Source: Prunella strophiata (taxonomy: Eukaryota; Chordata; Aves; Passeriformes; Prunellidae). From it: a stretch of DNA of 64,000 nt. The stretch lies in contig JAZBQD010000015.1 in NCBI GenBank assembly GCA_036583965.1, forward strand, positions 89,081,809 through 89,145,808. Direction: 5' to 3'. The notes under the pieces were generated by a model, which was not told where the DNA came from, searched no databases, and was given only the letters and a program-made list of their open reading frames with translations. A program made the position numbers and the translations under genes. Below, piece by piece: positions 62,344-64,000 of the stretch. Position 1 is the stretch's first letter. Each line of letters starts with the position of its first letter.

Positions 62344-62580
62344 CACTTACACTTCTCTGACTTGGCTTTTTTCATAGATGTCACACCTTTGAACAGCTGA
62401 CTAGCCTTTCTTTTTTCCCTTAATGTAACTTTTTCTGTATATTAACTGCTGCAAATCAGATGGAAGCCACATTTGCTTTCAATTTATTATATAACCAGAT
62501 ATGAATAATATTGTTAATATAATGGCTCAAGTTCTCTGCAATTTTTTATTCTTGAGAACAAAAGTCTTCTCTGCCATTCA
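62344..62580. other. Unannotated AT-rich spacer
   Basis: Unique AT-rich DNA between the inverted repeat and the CR1 3' end. Nothing recognised. Confidence 0.5.
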
Positions 62581-64000
62581 CAGAATTATGGAATAGAATC
62601 ATAACATTTCTTAGTTCAGAAAAGACCTTTAAGATCATCAAATCCAACCATTAACCCAGCACTGCCAAGTCCACCAGCAAATCATGTCCCTGAGTGCCAC
62701 ATCCACATGTGTTTTAAATACCTTCAAGGACTCAACCACTTTCTTTCTGTTTTAATGCTTGACAACCCTTTCTGTGAAGAAAATTTTCCTAATATCCAAT
62801 CTAAACCTTCCCTGGTGCAATTCCATGCCATTTCCTCTTGTCCTGCCACTTGTTACCTGGGAGAAGAGGCTGACCCCCACCTGGCTACACCCTCCTTTCA
62901 GGCAGTTGTAGACAGAGGATAAGGTCCCCCCTAAGTCTCCTTTTCTCCAGGTTAAATACCCCCAGCTCCCACAGTTGCTCCTCACAGGACTTGTGCTCCA
63001 GACCCTTCACCAACTCTGTTGCCCTTCTCTGGACACACTCCAGCCCCTCAATGTCTTTCCTGGGGTCAGTGGCCCAGAACTGAACACACCACTCAAGGTG
63101 TGGCCTCACCAATGCCAGGTACAGGGGACAACCACTGCCCTGGTCCTGCTGGCCACACTGTTCCTGATACAGACCAGGATGCCATTGGCTTTCTTGGCCA
63201 CTTGGACACACTCTGGCCCTTGTTCAGTGCTGTTAAGTAGCCCCACCAGGTCCTTTTACACTGGCCAGCTTTCCAGCCCCTCTTCCCCAACCCTGTGTTG
63301 TTGCATGGGGTTATTGTGACCCAAGTGTAGGATCTGGCACTTTGCCTTGTTGAACCTCATGCAATTGGCCCCAGCCCTCATTCCAGCCTGTCCAGAGCCC
63401 TCCATACAGCCCTCCTGCCCTCCAGCAGATCAGTACTCCTGCCCACCTTGGTGGTGTTGGCAAGCTGACTGAGGATGCACTCAATCCCCTCACCCAAGTT
63501 GTTGATAAGGATGTTAGCAGGACTGTCCCCAGTGCTGAGCTCCGTGGAACAGCCCTTGTGACTGGCCACCCCCAGGATTGTAACTCTCTTCAATACCTCT
63601 CTCTGGGCCTGATCACCTGGTTGTCCTGCCTGTGCCCATGACAGCACTCAGGACGATCAGCTCCGTGACCTTCCCCAGCACCGAGGTCAGGCTGACAGGC
63701 CTGTAGCTCCCCAGATCCCCTTTACAGCACTTTGCATAGATGGATGTCACATTTGGTAATCTCCAGTCAATGGGACCTCCCCCATTGTCTAGAGCTGCTG
63801 GTAAATTATGGGAAGTGGCTCCATGAGCATTTCTACCAGCACTTCCCCCCTTCCCCTTGGGTGGGTATGATCTGGCTCTGTTGACTTTTGTACATGTGTG
63901 TGTGAGTGTGTGTGTTAAGTGGTGTAACAGGTCACTGACCATTTCCCCTGGGATTATGGAGGCTTCATCCTGCTACCAGTCCCTGTCTTCCCACTCAGGG
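62581..64000 (-). mobile_element. CR1 LINE, long partial copy, runs off the right edge
   Basis: Minus-strand element whose 3' end lies at about 62581, with a tail reading ATGATTCTATTCCATAATTC. Going upstream it has the 3' UTR, then the coding end ([35 protein letters not shown]), and further into the reverse-transcriptase domain (GSYRPVSLTSVLGKVTELIV) to the window edge. About 1.4 kb is present, the longest CR1 in the window. Compared with the family layout, the middle of the RT domain is missing at about 63605. A TG-rich patch at 63891-63914 is a local expansion. Confidence 0.95.
62752..63942 (-). pseudogene. Degraded CR1 reverse-transcriptase ORF (ORF2 part)
   Basis: In intact elements this protein makes cDNA from the LINE RNA at a nicked target. 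Here only frame-shifted pieces remain. In order from 63942 downward: a region ending GSYRPVSLTSVLGKVTELIV (RT fingers); an abrupt jump to GIECILSQLANTTKV at about 63490-63447, where the family has FADDT, so both catalytic aspartates are replaced; the HEVQQGKVPDPTLGSQ region; then [20 protein letters not shown] with [20 protein letters not shown] at about 63140-63020; and [15 protein letters not shown] at about 62790-62760. Frames shift several times and stops intervene. The fingers-to-palm segment, including the first catalytic-Asp motif, is absent. It is an inactive fossil. Confidence 0.92.

Noticed and set aside
1..64000. CRISPR arrays, operons, bacterial promoters, tRNA/rRNA genes, integrated viral genes
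   Set aside because: No regularly spaced direct repeats, no cloverleaf-forming segment noticed, no tightly packed long frames and no gag/pol/env or other viral protein similarity. The CR1 content and composition point to vertebrate nuclear DNA.

Overview
The window reads as non-coding DNA from a bird chromosome: AT-leaning, CpG-poor, with scattered homopolymers and microsatellites. The diagnostic feature is a set of seven 5'-truncated CR1 LINE copies from what look like at least four subfamilies, several ending in the ATTCTRTGATTCTATG-type 3' tail typical of avian CR1. Nothing identifies the species; a passerine is plausible but not shown. I recognise no host protein-coding exon, no tRNA or rRNA gene, no CRISPR array and no intact transposon. 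Almost all short open frames look like chance frames, and the only recognisable protein similarity is to broken CR1 reverse transcriptase.

Layout. 1-13.4 kb: unique sequence with a polypyrimidine repeat (4279-4366), a small GC-rich patch (5150-5290) and a GC-rich island (11157-11455) followed by a block that looks like a conserved non-coding element (11456-11960). 13.4-33.8 kb: one CR1 fragment, then a long unique stretch with a near-perfect hairpin (18518-18543), a CATATG cluster (28102-28450) and a pair of long antiparallel open frames (32144-32783). 33.8-46.2 kb: CR1-rich, with five plus-strand fragments, a same-strand GATAA cluster (37486-37620) and an unclassified block (42171-43030). 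46.2-55.4 kb: a (TG)n microsatellite, a homeodomain-site-rich block with an internal 34-bp-period duplication (46881-47240), a 22-bp perfect palindrome (49631-49652), a CpG-island-like patch (52645-52905) followed by a long A-tract, and convergent TAATTA sites (55286-55330). 55.4-64 kb: mostly unique AT-rich sequence, then a striking inverted repeat (perfect 25-bp arms at 62211-62235 and 62311-62335) and a minus-strand CR1 carrying a degraded reverse-transcriptase frame that runs off the right end.

Interpretation (inference). The combination of no genes, island-like GC patches and several AT-rich blocks dense in homeodomain or GATA-type motifs fits a regulatory gene desert or a very large intron. 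No gene system can be reconstructed. The observation most worth following up is the 62.2-kb inverted repeat, which could be a foldback element, a template-switch product or a hairpin RNA locus.
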